From Enoplosus armatus (lineage: Eukaryota; Chordata; Actinopteri; Centrarchiformes; Enoplosidae), in contig NC_092192.1 in the NCBI RefSeq assembly GCF_043641665.1, positions 3,304,658-3,368,657 of the forward strand: 64,000 nucleotides of DNA, written 5' to 3'. The notes below the pieces were generated by a model. The model searched no databases, was not told where the DNA came from, and saw nothing but the letters and a program-made list of their open reading frames with translations. The stretch's first letter is position 1. Every line of letters starts with the position of its first letter. Positions 50,187-61,435 of the stretch are shown here, piece by piece. The position numbers were made by a program, and so were the translations under genes.

Positions 50187-50480
50187 GCTGAAACAATTAT
50201 CAATTAATCAATTTGTCGATCAACAGAAAGTCTATCGCCAAAAACATTTATAAAGCACACATACTGAATATTCTCAGGTTCCAGCGCCTTAAATGTAAGA
50301 ATTTGGGTTAAGGATTACTTTTATCTGTTTTATATCTCTGTAAATTGAATATATTTGGGGTTTTGACTGTTGGTTGGACAAAACAAGCAATTTGAAGAAA
50401 TCACCTTGAGCTCTCGGAAAATGTGGTGGGCGTTTTATATGAACATATATGTACAAAATACTGAACAAAGCAATAATAAT
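50187..50480 (+). mobile_element. MITE-like dispersed repeat copy
   Basis: AGGCTGAAACAATTATCAAT at the left end, then ATCGATCAACAGAAAGTCTA-like text and TGACTGTTGGTTGGACAAAA with CAAGCAATTTGAAGAAATCA inside. The internal block is inverted relative to the copy at 10743. Confidence 0.6.
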
Positions 50481-51391
50481 AATCAAATTTAAAAACCCCA
50501 TCGAGCAGAAGCAATACTGAACTGTGTGGTCTGGTGGTGTTTACTGCACACCTCTAAAATCCCTCAAACTGTTCAAACACAAGACGCTTCAATTATCACT
50601 ATCTGTAGGCCGTGCAAGTGTGCAGGTCAAAGTTCACGTCTGTATTGAGGAGCTTGTTGTTGTGTACCAAACTGTAACTCGTCTCCATCATCTTCCCTGC
50701 AAACCATCAAACCAGCAGATCTGGAGCTGCAGTGAGGATACTGGTGTTTGCTTTAAGCTCTGCGTTTCCATAACAATCGGATCACTCGCCAGATTTACTT
50801 TACTTTTGAGTATCCTGCCAGCGTGACTGACACATAAACATACTCTGTTGCAGCAAGACTCATTTAAAAAAGCACAAGTCGGCAGCAGGGCCCATGCAGA
50901 GTGTGGCTGGAGGCAGTGCACCTGGCTGCTTCCCAGGGTTGTGTGTTTGTGCGTTTCAGAGGAGGCTGCTGGCCCTTTAAAAGCTAACATGGTGTCCTGC
51001 AAGCTGCAGTTTCTGCCTTCCGTTTCCTTCCTGCCTCTCAGAGATCACACAGCATTTCAAATTGAACCTGAACTAACCTCGCGCAGAGAGAGACAGCCAG
51101 AGACAGGGGAGACGGAGAGGTTTCCGTATGAACAGTGGAAATGACAGTGCTCTCAGCAACGCAATGAGGTCGCTGTTACAAAACTCTTCCACTAATTGCA
51201 AAATAAACTGCCTGCCTGCGAGGAAACACTTGCATCTGACTGATATTGGACATATATGCTCACTGACATTCATATCTGGCACATGTTGAGCTGACAATGT
51301 CAACTCTGCTTGTGTGCAGGCAGGCCGTCCACACAGATAGATGTTTCTATTTTTTCCATTGACCAGGGCAAAGTCAATAACGTGCACTTAC

Positions 51392-51830
51392 TTTCTTGTT
51401 ACGGGTCTCCGTGTGCATCTCGGTTGCCGGAGCGGTGCAGCGGCGGAGGGGTGGAGCAGCAGGAGCAGGAGGGGGTCGGTCGGGGCTTTGGGTGTAACGT
51501 TAGCTCTATCTGACTGTTAGGGAGAGAGGAGGGTCTGGGGGGCTAGTTTTCCACCTTTACAGTAAATTTTCGGGATATAGGAACACGATCCCTGCCTCTT
51601 CCAGTGTTTCTTTTCAGTTCATATCCGCAGCGTCGAAGGCTCCCTTTGCTCCCCCCAAATACAGCCAGTCTCTCTGTGTCTCTCCCTCTCTCTCTCTGAC
51701 GGCGTGTTGTTGCCGTGTATTCAAGGGCTGGGCTCTCTCTCTCTGCCTTTTCCTCCTCCGCCTCTCCCTGCTTGTGACCCCACCCTGCGTCCCCACCCCT
51801 CATCTCTCTGTCAGTCATGAGCTGCGCAGC
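51392..51830 (-). other. klf8: probable non-coding first exon of klf8
   Basis: GC-rich, CpG-containing block ending on the minus strand at a perfect donor (CAAGAAA|GTAAGT, donor at 51386-51391). The minus strand is rich in GAGA stretches typical of a fish 5' UTR. The only long frame in it (51543-51818) has no recognisable domain and stops before the donor. It is the best first-exon candidate for the minus-strand klf8 gene, about 31 kb upstream of the exon at 20087-20440. The 5' limit is a guess. It could instead belong to an unrelated transcript. Confidence 0.4.
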
Positions 51831-52150
51831 CCCGCAGCCCTGCAGAGGAGCCGAGCTACCGGCGACCCGACACCGGCTGCAGGCAGGCAGGCAGGAGGAG
51901 AGGAGCTACAGCAGAACCGCGCGCTAATGCATGTGTAATTTCAATTGCATGAACCAGCACGGCTCTGCTAGCATCCATGTATCCCCATCTATGAATGCCA
52001 TTCTGCAGCAACGGGCTGCTTATTGCCAAGCAATGGTGAAGAGAAGCGCCCATGTCACCTTACTGACGTCAGCCAGCAGGCTAATTGAGGACACGTCAGC
52101 TGGGTGGGGAGGGTGAGAGCGGTTGACGGTATATATTCAGTGAGGCTTTG
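51830..52150. promoter_or_regulatory. GC-rich intergenic promoter region between klf8 and rbm41
   Basis: About 0.8 kb separates the putative klf8 first exon from the rbm41 start codon. It contains a full palindromic CRE, TGACGTCA, at 52064-52071. A second ACGTCAG half site lies near 52093, and TATATA occurs at about 52130. CACCC boxes, the motif bound by KLF proteins, lie just left at about 51779-51798. The layout fits a divergent promoter, but no transcription start can be read from sequence alone. Confidence 0.4.
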
Positions 52151-52567
52151 CAGCATTACGTTTGATATAACAGCTCAGATAGATGAAGGGAAGGCGGCCA
52201 AGTCTGATGATAGACATGCAGTTCTAACCACACCCTCTCTAATAAAGCAGGGTGTGGCACACGAAGGGTTTTATGTGTGTAGTTTTCTTCATAAGATATT
52301 TCATAACCAGAAAAATGCATACAACGTATTAGGTCTGGTGTGGATTCCCATAGAAAGAACATCATACAGCCGAACAGCTGAAAAAAAAACAATCTGGTTA
52401 CCATATAGGCCTTTTCTTTTGAAATTGTTAGAATTTCTGCTCTAAATAAAGACCTGTAATCCTACTTTGAGCCCAAAATGTCCCAAATCCAAGCTGTGGC
52501 ATTATTTTCCCCGAGTGTAACCATGAAACATTATCTTACAGTTCACTAGTGTTCATGTGGGGGTGCT

Positions 52568-52605
52568 ACTACATTTCCCATGATTCCACGCACCGGAAGT
52601 GGAAG
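52568..52605 (+). promoter_or_regulatory. rbm41: rbm41 core promoter: ZNF143-like site plus ETS/GABPA site
   Basis: ACTACATTTCCCATGATTCC at 52568-52587 closely resembles the extended ZNF143/SBS motif (ACTACAATTCCCA then ATGCC). It is followed immediately by ACCGGAAGTG at 52592-52601, a perfect ETS/GABPA consensus, with another GGAAG after it. Such pairs mark TATA-less promoters of housekeeping genes. The rbm41 ATG at 52620 begins only 18 bases after the ETS site, so the 5' UTR must be extremely short or initiation dispersed. Confidence 0.65.
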
Positions 52606-52619
52606 CACAAGACGGAAAC

Positions 52620-52627
52620 ATGCGAAG
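52620..52627 (+). CDS. rbm41: rbm41 coding exon 1 (8 coding bases)
   Basis: ATGCGAAG then GTAAAC. With the next exon it gives Met-Arg-Arg-Val-Ser, matching the human start Met-Lys-Arg-Val-Asn. It is too short for ORF finding. The intron that follows is about 1.06 kb. Confidence 0.8.
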
Positions 52628-55600
52628 GTAAACAAATCTTTTGAGTTATCAGTGTCATATACCAGTCATTTTATAAGAATTGTGGTATTTTAATCAAACG
52701 GATTTGGTTCAGACCTGGTTTGACATATGTGTTACCAGAAAATACCAGTTTAAACTTGTTACGTAGCTTTTACGTCGACCATTCGATCTACTTCAGGCAC
52801 TGCTGTTGTCATGGAGATAGCTGCAGCCAACTAAGCTAGCGTTAGCTACTCTGTGGACGCCGTAACTAGCGTCATATGTTTTGTTATTTACGATTTAATT
52901 GTATAAATACTTCAAACTGAACTTTTACATTTTAATTAACCTATACTGTAGACTCATAGCTTAGTACAGACCGACTGTCTCACCTCTGGCAGCTTTCCCC
53001 GTCCAGGGTGCCTTTGGGGGTCTTCAGTTATCACAAGGACTGTAACTAATTCTTGTGCCTAATCATTGAGTACCTGCAGGATCACATGTAGTTAGATGTA
53101 TTTCCACGGCCCGCCTGTCAGTTTACACCTTTTCTTTGTTCATTTCAGACAGAAATAAGGGTGGACGACATTGATAAAATAATCCATTACGGAAAATGTA
53201 GTTTGATGATGTCAGTATATATATTGTAATTCAGTCAATTATCTGGAAATTCATTTGAGTGTGTTCATAGCTAGAATAAAAGACCAGAATGTATGCCTTT
53301 GACAAGATTAAATAAGATTGACATATTAGACTAATATATTTGGGTTTTGGACTGTTGGTCGAACAAAACAAGCAATCTGAAAACAGTATGTAGGGCTTCA
53401 TGAAATTGTGATGGGCATTTTTCACTATTTTTTGACATTTAATAAACAAAGCAATGAATTGATTTATCAAGAAAATTGTCCACAGATTAATCAATCTATT
53501 GTCTATCCCTAGACAAAGTTATTATGAGTATTTGACTGATATTCGCTTCTATAAAAACCCTTCGTCTCATGTCATACTGTCACCTGAAGGTAACACTTTG
53601 CTGATAATGGTGGATGTGTCCTTTTCCTACTTTTGAATAAGCTTCCACCGAGTGTCCGAACTGATGTCTCTGTGTTGTGTTGGTCAGAGTGAGCCGGCGA
53701 CCCTGTGAGGACGGCCCGCTGCTGGAGGAGCAGGAGACGGAGGGCCAGCGGCAGCTGCACAGCCTCCTGCTGCAGCAGCTCCACACTGACGTTGACATCG
53801 ACCGGTCAGAAACCATCCGTTTGTATCTCCAGAAGATGGGTTTACCATAAAAACATGACATTATAATGTGTGGAGAAGGTTCATTCCTTGATAACACTGT
53901 GTTTCCATATGGACTTACAGTCCAGCACAATTTAGCACTATATTATAGTAGTATACCTAATATAAGACATTATCTGACCTTACAACTAGCAAAAGTGCTT
54001 TAAGCCTTTTTAGCTACTATAATATTCTGTAGTAGTTATAGCCTTTCTTTTCCATGGACAATTTTAACTGTATAACTGTTCTGTAGTATAGTGTAATATA
54101 GTATAGACTAATAGTTCATCTGTTGAAATGATTGATCAAATTCTTGTCATTCCTTGAACAAAACATGAATCTGTGTCCAGAACCAGGTTTTGGTTCCAAG
54201 TCTTCCAAAAATATTCGTCCAAAGCTTCATTTGAATGCAAATTATGGTTAACCTTTCAAAAATACAACCTGTGTAGCTCAGTGGGAAAAGAGAGCAGTGT
54301 CTGCAGCTTTATTCCCACCGGAGCTCTCTGTGCTATATAAAAGCGCTCTGTTATGTTGCCTTCACAGTGTCCCACAGAGCAGCCTGGATACAACCCTCAG
54401 GGCTACATATTGTTACTCAGCCATCTTTTTATCAGTAAATTCTGGCCGTAAAAACACCAGCAACAACAGTGTATTAGTGTTGATCTCATGTTGAAATAAA
54501 TTCTGTCCTACAGATGTGTAGCCAAGAGGCAGTGCTTCGCCCCGGCGGCGCTCTATCGGCCATTTGGGGAACAGGCAGCTGGAGTGAGAAGCCTTTCCCA
54601 GTTCCAGGCCCTGCAGGACGGGGAGAAGGAGCTGGCCAGCTTGCGGGAGCTGGGCCTAACTGACACCGAAATCCAGCTGTGGCAGAGCAGAGACGCACCG
54701 GAGGCAGCAGAGAAGGTAAAACCTGCTGGAGATAGAGGGGTGGCTCTGGGTTCTATCTAACTTCTTAATCTCTGAGGAAACACTGATATACATACTATAT
54801 ATAAACCTCATCCAACAAACTAATGTCTGACCCCCGGCTTTGTGCCCACACAGTCCCATGGTGTGTGCGCAGCTCCAGGTGCGAAGCAGCAGCGCCTGCA
54901 GGTGATCAGAGACAAGATTGAAGCCAGGGCAGAGCTCCTGTCCCGCCCGCAGCGCTTCGCCGCCAGCAGGCCGCTGTCACGCCGGGAGATGGAGATCGAA
55001 CGAGCGCTCTTCCAAGGAAATGACCGCCTGGGTTTCCTCACTGCGCTTTACCATAGAGGTACGGAGTGCCGGCAGCTTAACAGAGTTGTGTATCTGCTGA
55101 CCAGTGTGAGGGACATGCTGAACGTATTTATTTTTATAATGACAAAACGGAGAGGTGAAGTGTTAAAAGAGATGTCAGAAAGAAGGTTTTGGAGGTGAGA
55201 TTATAGCCTTCACACAGCCATCATTGCTTTCATTTTCAATTGATCAAAGTTATTGATCAGATTTTCCAATGCATCCTATGATAAGTTTATGAAAGGAGAA
55301 ATCAATCTGGTGAATCTTGGAATAATCACAGAAGAGAGAAGTCAGAGGACATAGAATGGATTTTCTGAAGAAATTATACAGGAAAAATAGCAGGAGTATA
55401 AATAAATCTGTTTAAAACCACAACACAGAGGAGATACAACACAGTCACTGTCACGTCCCTTAAGTCAGAAGATCTCACCTGTGAGGTTTTGTTGTATTTT
55501 CCGTAACAGATGAAGATGACCAGGAGGGCCAGCAGGGGGAGTCGTCCTCTGATCCAATGGACTCTCTCTACAGAGACGTTCTCATGAAGGAGAGACAACA

Positions 55601-57837
55601 AGCTTCGCTACAGGACTCTCAGAGAGAAACAACAGTAGCATCACACCTGCCTACACACAGAATAGTATCTGACCAATCACAGGACTCACAGAGAGACAAT
55701 AACCAATCACAGGACTCACAGAAAGACACTCAATCAAAAGAAGCTTGTGGCCATCGATCAGAACTACAGAGTGAAAAAACGAGTTCAGACATCTCAGAGC
55801 AGCAGCTCGCTCAGGACAGGCCGGGGAAACCATCACTGGCCACTCCAACACAGATAAATATAAGCCAGCCAATCGGCAGTCTGTGTGGAGCGGCGACGGC
55901 GAGGTCAGGGCGCCTGCTGACTGTCAGAGGGGACATTGAGACAATCTCAGATGAAGAAATCCTGAAGAACCGTGAATCTGAAGAAGGGATCCAGAGCATC
56001 CCGAGGTTCCGAAACTACCAACCGGGAAAACCCTCCAAGGTACCAAAATATTACTGTGTGAACAAGATCATCCTGATGGTTAGCTCGGTAGACACACTAC
56101 GCTACAATGCTAACACACAAAGAAAACTATCACTGGAGAAATGTTAGTTCCCAGTCAAAACCCAGTCCAGACTTTGTAAAAAAAAAAATCAGTTCAGAAA
56201 TGCTCTCAGATGTTTCCCAGCTATTTCATCCAATATGGCCTCCAAAAAAAGGCATTTTATAACCTGAGTATGCACTCGATGTGCGGTGAATTTATTTAAC
56301 AGCAGAGTACATACTTCAGTTTTAAATCTGACCTCCAGTTTTAAATCACACATATGATAAATTGTATTTGCATGGACTAAACACAGTATATAGTCACAAA
56401 ATATTTAACAATTAAAAAGGCGGGGGGGGGGGGGTAAATATAGCAGTTGTAAACTTTAACATCTTGGAGGATAGGTTTGTAATTTTCTTAAAACAATATT
56501 CAGGTGCCCATATGAACATTGAAACAGGTTTCGCTCTCTGTAATTGTTCATTTCGTTCTCACTGGCCATTAAAGGATCCCTTCCTGATGTGCTCCCAGTG
56601 TAAATGATGGGGGGCAACATCCACAGTCTGTGTAAAAATGTATTCTGAAGTTCATCTGAGGCTAAGCGTGATGCGTTACTGTCCCTCCTGTACAGCTCAA
56701 CAAGGAAACACTGTCTAGAGATACATCAAGAGAGAATTTCACCCACTTGATTTGTCTTCATGTTACCTTTCGATAAACTTTGGAATATCATTTTTGCACA
56801 GAAGGGGAGTTGTGGATTTGGTCCCCCATCACTTACATTTAACTTGCTTTAGGAGCAGGTCTCTCAATGGCCAGTATGAACAGGAGGAATGATTACAGCA
56901 AGCAGAAACTGTTTCAGTGTTCATAGAAACACCCTTTAAGCTGCCCTTTAATGCTCCTAAGATGAAGCTTTAAAATGAAATAAATCATCTCACAGTCATT
57001 TAAACCTGCAGGTTAAGAAACCCAGACACATTGATTGGACTTCAGTCTGTCAAAAGAAAAGGATGATGATTGTTATTGTATTATATTTTCCTGCAGCACA
57101 GCCTCATAACATTAGATAGACATTGATCACAGTGTTGTGACATGCAGTTAAAAGACCAGGTAAGCAGATGATGAGTGAGATGAGCAGATGGATTATAGAT
57201 TTCATGTGTATGGTACCACAGGGAAAGAGGCTCAGAGGTGCTGGACCTGATATTATACAGCTGCCAAGAAAAGGCAGTGAATATATAGACATATGACCAA
57301 CTCCACTGAGCATCTGCAGAGACTTCTTGAGAGTTTTTGTTGTTGTGCGTCTCCCTGTAGGTGCTGTGTGTAAAGAACCTGAGTGCGCAGGCATCAGTGG
57401 CCCAGCTGGTGGCGCTGTTCTCCAGGTTCGAGCAGGAGAACGGGCCGTCGGTCCTTTACCGCCTGCTGACTGGGAGGATGAAGGGTCAGGCCTTCATCAC
57501 TCTGCCAGGTGAGAAACAGTTTCTCACACACGAGAGGTAACCAGGGAACTGTTGGTGATGGTCTGCACCAGATTTGACAGCAATCCATCATATCCATCTC
57601 TAGAGCCACGCTGCCGGCTTTGCTAACTAAACTAAGCTGTGTATTTTCAATGATACATTATACATTAGATCTGTTATTAGGTCTATTTGTTTTCCTTTGG
57701 CAGATGCTGAAACAGCCCAGAAAGCCTTGCAGTTGGTCCATGGATACCGGTTGCTAGGGAAACCTTTGGTGGTTGAGTTTGGCCGTGAGCGACAGGAAGA
57801 GGAGAAGCAGAAAGAAGTGCAGCAGGAGAAGAAATAA
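52620..57837 (+). CDS. rbm41: rbm41, complete seven-exon gene (RNA-binding motif protein 41)
   Basis: Coding exons: 52620-52627, 53688-53804, 54514-54715, 54854-55058, 55510-56039, 57361-57508, 57704-57837. They sum to 1344 nt, 447 codons plus TAA, with every junction GT-AG and phases closing. The predicted protein begins MRRVSRR and follows human RBM41 (413 aa) through the N-terminal ETEG(Q)RQL, FAP..Y(R/K)PFG, LRELGL.(D/E)TEI and PQRFA..RPL.RREMEIE..LFQG blocks to one C-terminal RRM at about residues 355-430. RBM41 is the paralogue of U11/U12-65K (RNPC3) and is reported to bind U12 and U6atac snRNA in the nucleus, so a minor-spliceosome role is expected. It is longer than human mainly in exon 5. 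The second donor (CCG|GTCAGA) is weak but required by phase and conservation. Confidence 0.93.
53310..53515 (-). mobile_element. MITE-like dispersed repeat copy in rbm41 intron 1
   Basis: TTGGGTTTTGGACTGTTGGT then CGAACAAAACAAGCAATCTG, GAAATTGTGATGGGCATTTT and AGATTAATCAATCTATTGTC are the reverse complement of the central and right blocks of the family seen at 10743. Confidence 0.65.
53688..53804 (+). CDS. rbm41: rbm41 coding exon 2
   Basis: Acceptor TTGGTCAG, donor CCG|GTCAGA. It encodes the conserved LLEEQETEGQRQLHSLLLQQ stretch and the following HTDVDID, corresponding to human ELETEGERQLKSLLQHQL. The donor lacks the usual GTRAG, but the phase (2) and conservation fix it. Confidence 0.88.
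54514..54715 (+). CDS. rbm41: rbm41 coding exon 3
   Basis: Acceptor CCTACAG, donor AAG|GTAAAA. It encodes CVAKRQCFAPAALYRPFGEQ and SLRELGLTDTEIQLWQS, both clearly conserved in vertebrate RBM41. It ends at phase 0. Confidence 0.92.
54854..55058 (+). CDS. rbm41: rbm41 coding exon 4
   Basis: Acceptor CACACAG, donor AGAG|GTACGG. It encodes the most conserved N-terminal segment, RPQRFAASRPLSRREMEIER followed by ALFQGNDR, predicted helical and charged. It ends at phase 1. The open frame continues into the intron but loses all similarity there. Confidence 0.92.
55510..56039 (+). CDS. rbm41: rbm41 coding exon 5 (variable linker with QDSQ repeats)
   Basis: Acceptor CCGTAACAG, donor AAG|GTACCA. It starts DEDDQEG and contains DPMDSLYRDVLMKERQQ, like human DPMNNLESFYQEMIMKKR. 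Next is a hydrophilic Ser/Gln-rich linker with QDSQRE, QDSQRD and QDSQKD repeats, and it ends EEGIQSIPRFRNYQPGKPSK, like human EEIRKIPMFSSYNPGEPNK. The linker accounts for much of the extra length over the human protein. Confidence 0.92.
57361..57508 (+). CDS. rbm41: rbm41 coding exon 6 (RRM, first half)
   Basis: Acceptor CTCCCTGTAG, donor CCAG|GTGAGA. It encodes RNP2 (LCVKNL, about residues 356-361) and RNP1 (KGQAFITL, about 395-402) of the single RRM. Aromatic Phe399 sits at a stacking position of RNP1, while RNP2 has Cys where many RRMs have an aromatic or branched residue. Confidence 0.93.
57704..57837 (+). CDS. rbm41: rbm41 terminal coding exon 7 (RRM, second half)
   Basis: Acceptor CCTTTGGCAG. 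It encodes the second helix and last strand of the RRM (ETAQKALQLVHGYRLLGKPL then VVEFGRER), followed by a short Lys/Glu/Gln-rich tail and TAA. The tail differs from the human C-terminus. Confidence 0.93.
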
Positions 57838-57964
57838 AAAATGTTTATTCCTGACAACAACATGGATCCTCCAGAGTTGTGAATAACAGGCTGAGAAGAA
57901 TGTTATTGTTTATTATTTATTTATTTCTGCATTTAAAAGTGGTTATCTTTGCCAGTTTCGTATT

Positions 57965-57970
57965 AATAAA
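57965..57970 (+). promoter_or_regulatory. rbm41: rbm41 polyadenylation signal
   Basis: Canonical AATAAA 127 bases after the rbm41 stop codon, followed by a T-rich stretch (TGCCTGTTTTTTTAATT). It gives a short 3' UTR. Confidence 0.7.
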
Positions 57971-59164
57971 TGCCTGTTTTTTTAATTAGCCTTTTTATTG
58001 TCATTTTATTACAATGTAAGCAAGCAGGTTTAGAAAACGGGGGGAAAGGAATTAATGCCAAAAGTGCAGTAATATAAATGCACTTCCTGAGACATGCTAT
58101 TTCTATCCATTAAACAAGTTCAGGTTTATATTTTGTTTTACATAATGAGATCCTCCGTCTTCTCCCACGTAATTAAATGCCTGTTAACTTCAATATAGTT
58201 TGGTCCACGGTTGAATTTTCTCTGTTATTAATCTCCTGTTTTGAATGAAGGACATGATTTTTTAAACCATAATTTAGTCATCAGTTTCAGACCTTAGAGC
58301 CTCAAGATCTTCACTAAATATTTTATTAATAGTAATTCTGTTTCAAAATAAACAGTCTATGTGATCGTTTTGCTTATGCTCTCCCAAAATATCTTCATAA
58401 TTAGGTGAAAGACAAAATATGACTGAAATGAGGTGTGATTTTTACTGCATTCTCCTCTGACGAAGCTTTTCATTCTAAAACTGACTGAGCAGGCAGTTCA
58501 GATCGACACTGAACCCTCTGACCTCAGGGTAATCAATACTTAGTGCACATGTACATCAGAGGGATGTATTTACAGCATGTCATATGAATGAATGTGCTCA
58601 GATTTATCTGTTTGAACACCCACTTCAAAAGAGGCACAAGGTACAGTTTTCATTTGGGTTGATACACAATGACTTACGATCAGACTCCATGTTAATCAAT
58701 TCTACTACAGTGTAACATGGAGGTCAACGGAAATGCTCTTTCAGCTCTTCAGTTAAAAGTCAGCGTTATTCTTCTGTTGGACGCTAGATGGAGCCATTCA
58801 GTCATTACAAGTCAGTCTGCTGTTTGTCAAGTAGCTGAAATTAGCTCCACATTTACCAGCTGATGAACACATTAATGCATCAGTACATATATATATGTTT
58901 ATTTGAAAACCCAGATATCTAATCTAAGATAATTACCAGAGCTCATTTACAGATGACGTATGTTAAAAACTGGTATTCAACACAATATTATAATGATATT
59001 GTTTCAATTGGTGTTTGTTTACCTTATTTCGTCAAACCCCACGAGGAAAGGGGAAACGTCCACGTGGCTCTGCTGGTTGCACAGATTGTGTCTGTGACAA
59101 AAGGTGCTCAGGATCATCTACTGTATGTTTTTGAGATTGTGTTTGTCTTTCCCACAGCCTCAAA

Positions 59165-59214
<50 letters not shown>

Positions 59215-61173
59215 AGTCCACTTACTTCAGATGTTCTCTCGGTCAAATGTGTGTTGGTTGAACCAGTTCGCTTCCTGGCCTATATACAGGCCTATATGGA
59301 GTCCTGCAATGCTAATGACCTTTGTAAAATAACATGCTCAAACTCTGAACTCTAAACTGTTCTCAAGTTCTCTCAGACCCAATAAAAAGTTAAAACACAG
59401 ACCCAAGACCAGCACTAATTCAAGTGGAACCTGTACCACAGATTGCTAGTTGAAAGAGGATCAAGATCCAGTCATCACCTAATGCACTTTTATGTTTTGA
59501 GAACAACCTTTTCAGGCTGCATATTGATGGGACTAAAGTAGTGGCTTTGTTTGTTTAGGTTTGTTTGTGTCGATCTTCTGTTTGCCTTCAGTTCAAGGCC
59601 GTTCTTCCCATTCTAGACTGTAAAAACACGAGCAGAAACTCACCTGAGTCTTTATTTATTAACATCTGCTCTATAATATATATATATTATTGTATGTTTA
59701 TACTTTAAAGTTGTGTTTTCAAGATATTGTGGTAAATAATTTGCGATGCAATACAGACCTACATTTCTTAAAGGAATGAAAATGTTATTGATGTTTATAT
59801 TTTGTGACTTGTCTCTCTATATTGTATTTTGGGACAATAGTGCTCAATATCACATTCAGAAATCAGGCGTTTATCGTGCCGTATAAAACAGTGATCATTC
59901 AACAAATGACAATAAGAAAAGTTCTCATTTATTTCAAAATAATAATAAACTAGAAACAGTTTCGATGCTGTGTTTGAGTCAGTTGACAAAAGGTTGTTGT
60001 ATGTTCTGTAAATACATCCCTGATAATCAGCAAAACATCGGGAGACGGAAACAAAAAGACCATACCTGGCTTCACCCCGTTTGTCCCTCTGATAAAGAAG
60101 TGACGTCTGGAGATCAGGTGAGGGTTCTCAATGTCACGTGTCATTTTTTGTATCCAATATAGTGAAACACATTTTACACCAGAGTCCAGATGGCTGTTTT
60201 TACAGGGGCATGGATCCTCAGGCTGGTCAAATAAAAGTGAAACTAGTGATCTTCACAGTACTGTACAATATGTATAAATATATATCCAAGATATGTCAAG
60301 TTCAGGGATACTTCCACCACTGACCAGCAGACAGTTTTCAGATGGTGGCCTGCAAATACCAAACTGAATGTCAACCCAAGTACACATAACATCTTCACAC
60401 TGTGGTCATGATAATAAGGCACACAATTATAACATGAAAACAGCTTTGAAAACGTTTGTTTCTAATTTTACTCTTCAATGTGTCAATAAAATGTGTGAGT
60501 TTCAGGTGATACAGCGCTGTGAGAGGTATTCTGCAGGGAAATATCAGGGTTGGGTTCAGGTTTTATGTTGAAAATTAGGGCAAATATTTGCAGAGAATCA
60601 ACACTGGACTGCCCGAATTATGAAATGTTCAAACAGTCCAAGAATCCAAGAGAGTCAATTCATGTTTCTAAATTTGACTTTTGCTTTTTCATTTCTCAAA
60701 GCAGTTTGTGTCTGCATGCATCATCCAGCAAAAACAATCAATGCATTGGTTGGTTTTATGTATAGAAAGAACGCAGCGGCTGAGGCAGAACTGTATACCT
60801 CCAATCAATCAATCAATAGACACCATGTGGCACCAAACCTTTAGGCATGGATGGATAAAATGTGCATAATATCACAGGGAGGACTCTCAGCTGACAGCAG
60901 ACTGGAACGTTTTCAGTCATGTACGTACGCGGGTTATTGTTTAATCTTGTTGATCTTTCTGTGAGTGTCACACATTTATGTGACTTTTCTATATAACAGA
61001 CGAGTTGCTATCAAGGTCATTTAAACGTGTCACATCCTACAGTTATAAAGATGTTGCAGGAAAAGATGAGACATTTAGAAAGAAAAACTGAAAAATGGTT
61101 TGTTGCAATCTAATTATGTTGCTTGTCGTCACTTTCTCGCAGACAGTCCTCCTCTGAAATGCTACAGTTCCAC
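57971..61173. other. intergenic region between convergent rbm41 and cldn2
   Basis: About 3.2 kb of AT-rich sequence with a (TG)n tract at 59.17-59.21 kb. No coding exon is recognised. In human, MORC4 lies between CLDN2 and RBM41; no CW zinc-finger or GHKL ATPase-like coding sequence was recognised here. Confidence 0.55.
59167..59210. repeat. (GT)n microsatellite
   Basis: Forty-four bases of GT in the rbm41/cldn2 intergenic region. Confidence 0.95.
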
Positions 61174-61179
61174 TTTATT
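61174..61179 (-). promoter_or_regulatory. cldn2: cldn2 candidate polyadenylation signal
   Basis: AATAAA on the minus strand about 260 bases after the claudin stop codon. It is the first canonical signal seen downstream. Confidence 0.5.
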
Positions 61180-61435
61180 TAAAAAACGTTTTAAAAAGCT
61201 TTAAAAAAGGATCCACCACCGATTGCAGAAAGTGGTCAAACACACTGTGACAAGCCAGATTCCTGTGACACGACTGACTCAGCTCTCATTTGCATGTTCG
61301 TGCAATTAATTCATCTCGTTGCTCCGTCGAGCAGATAGCGACAACATTCGATTAAAAATATATTCATAAATACATTTAAACGAACAAAAGTTGTCAGGGG
61401 ACCACATTTAAAGGTGTGATGGAGTGACAGTAACC

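Larger units (their letters stand above)
20441..51391. other. very large klf8 5' intron, repeat-rich
   Basis: About 31 kb without a convincing protein-coding exon. It contains numerous (CA/TG)n tracts, MITE-like copies at 21.7, 28.1, 31.9 and 50.2 kb, other fish dispersed repeats (30.6, 34.7, 38.8, 40.6, 44.2 and 47.0 kb), a tRNA-Lys-like remnant (45.5 kb) and hairpins at 39.6 and 41.8 kb. A short coding exon carrying the klf8 start codon could be hidden here. Confidence 0.45.

Noticed and set aside
52104..52445. 113-residue plus-strand frame just upstream of rbm41
   Set aside because: No homology recognised and no in-frame connection to rbm41 exon 1. It overlaps the presumed promoter region.
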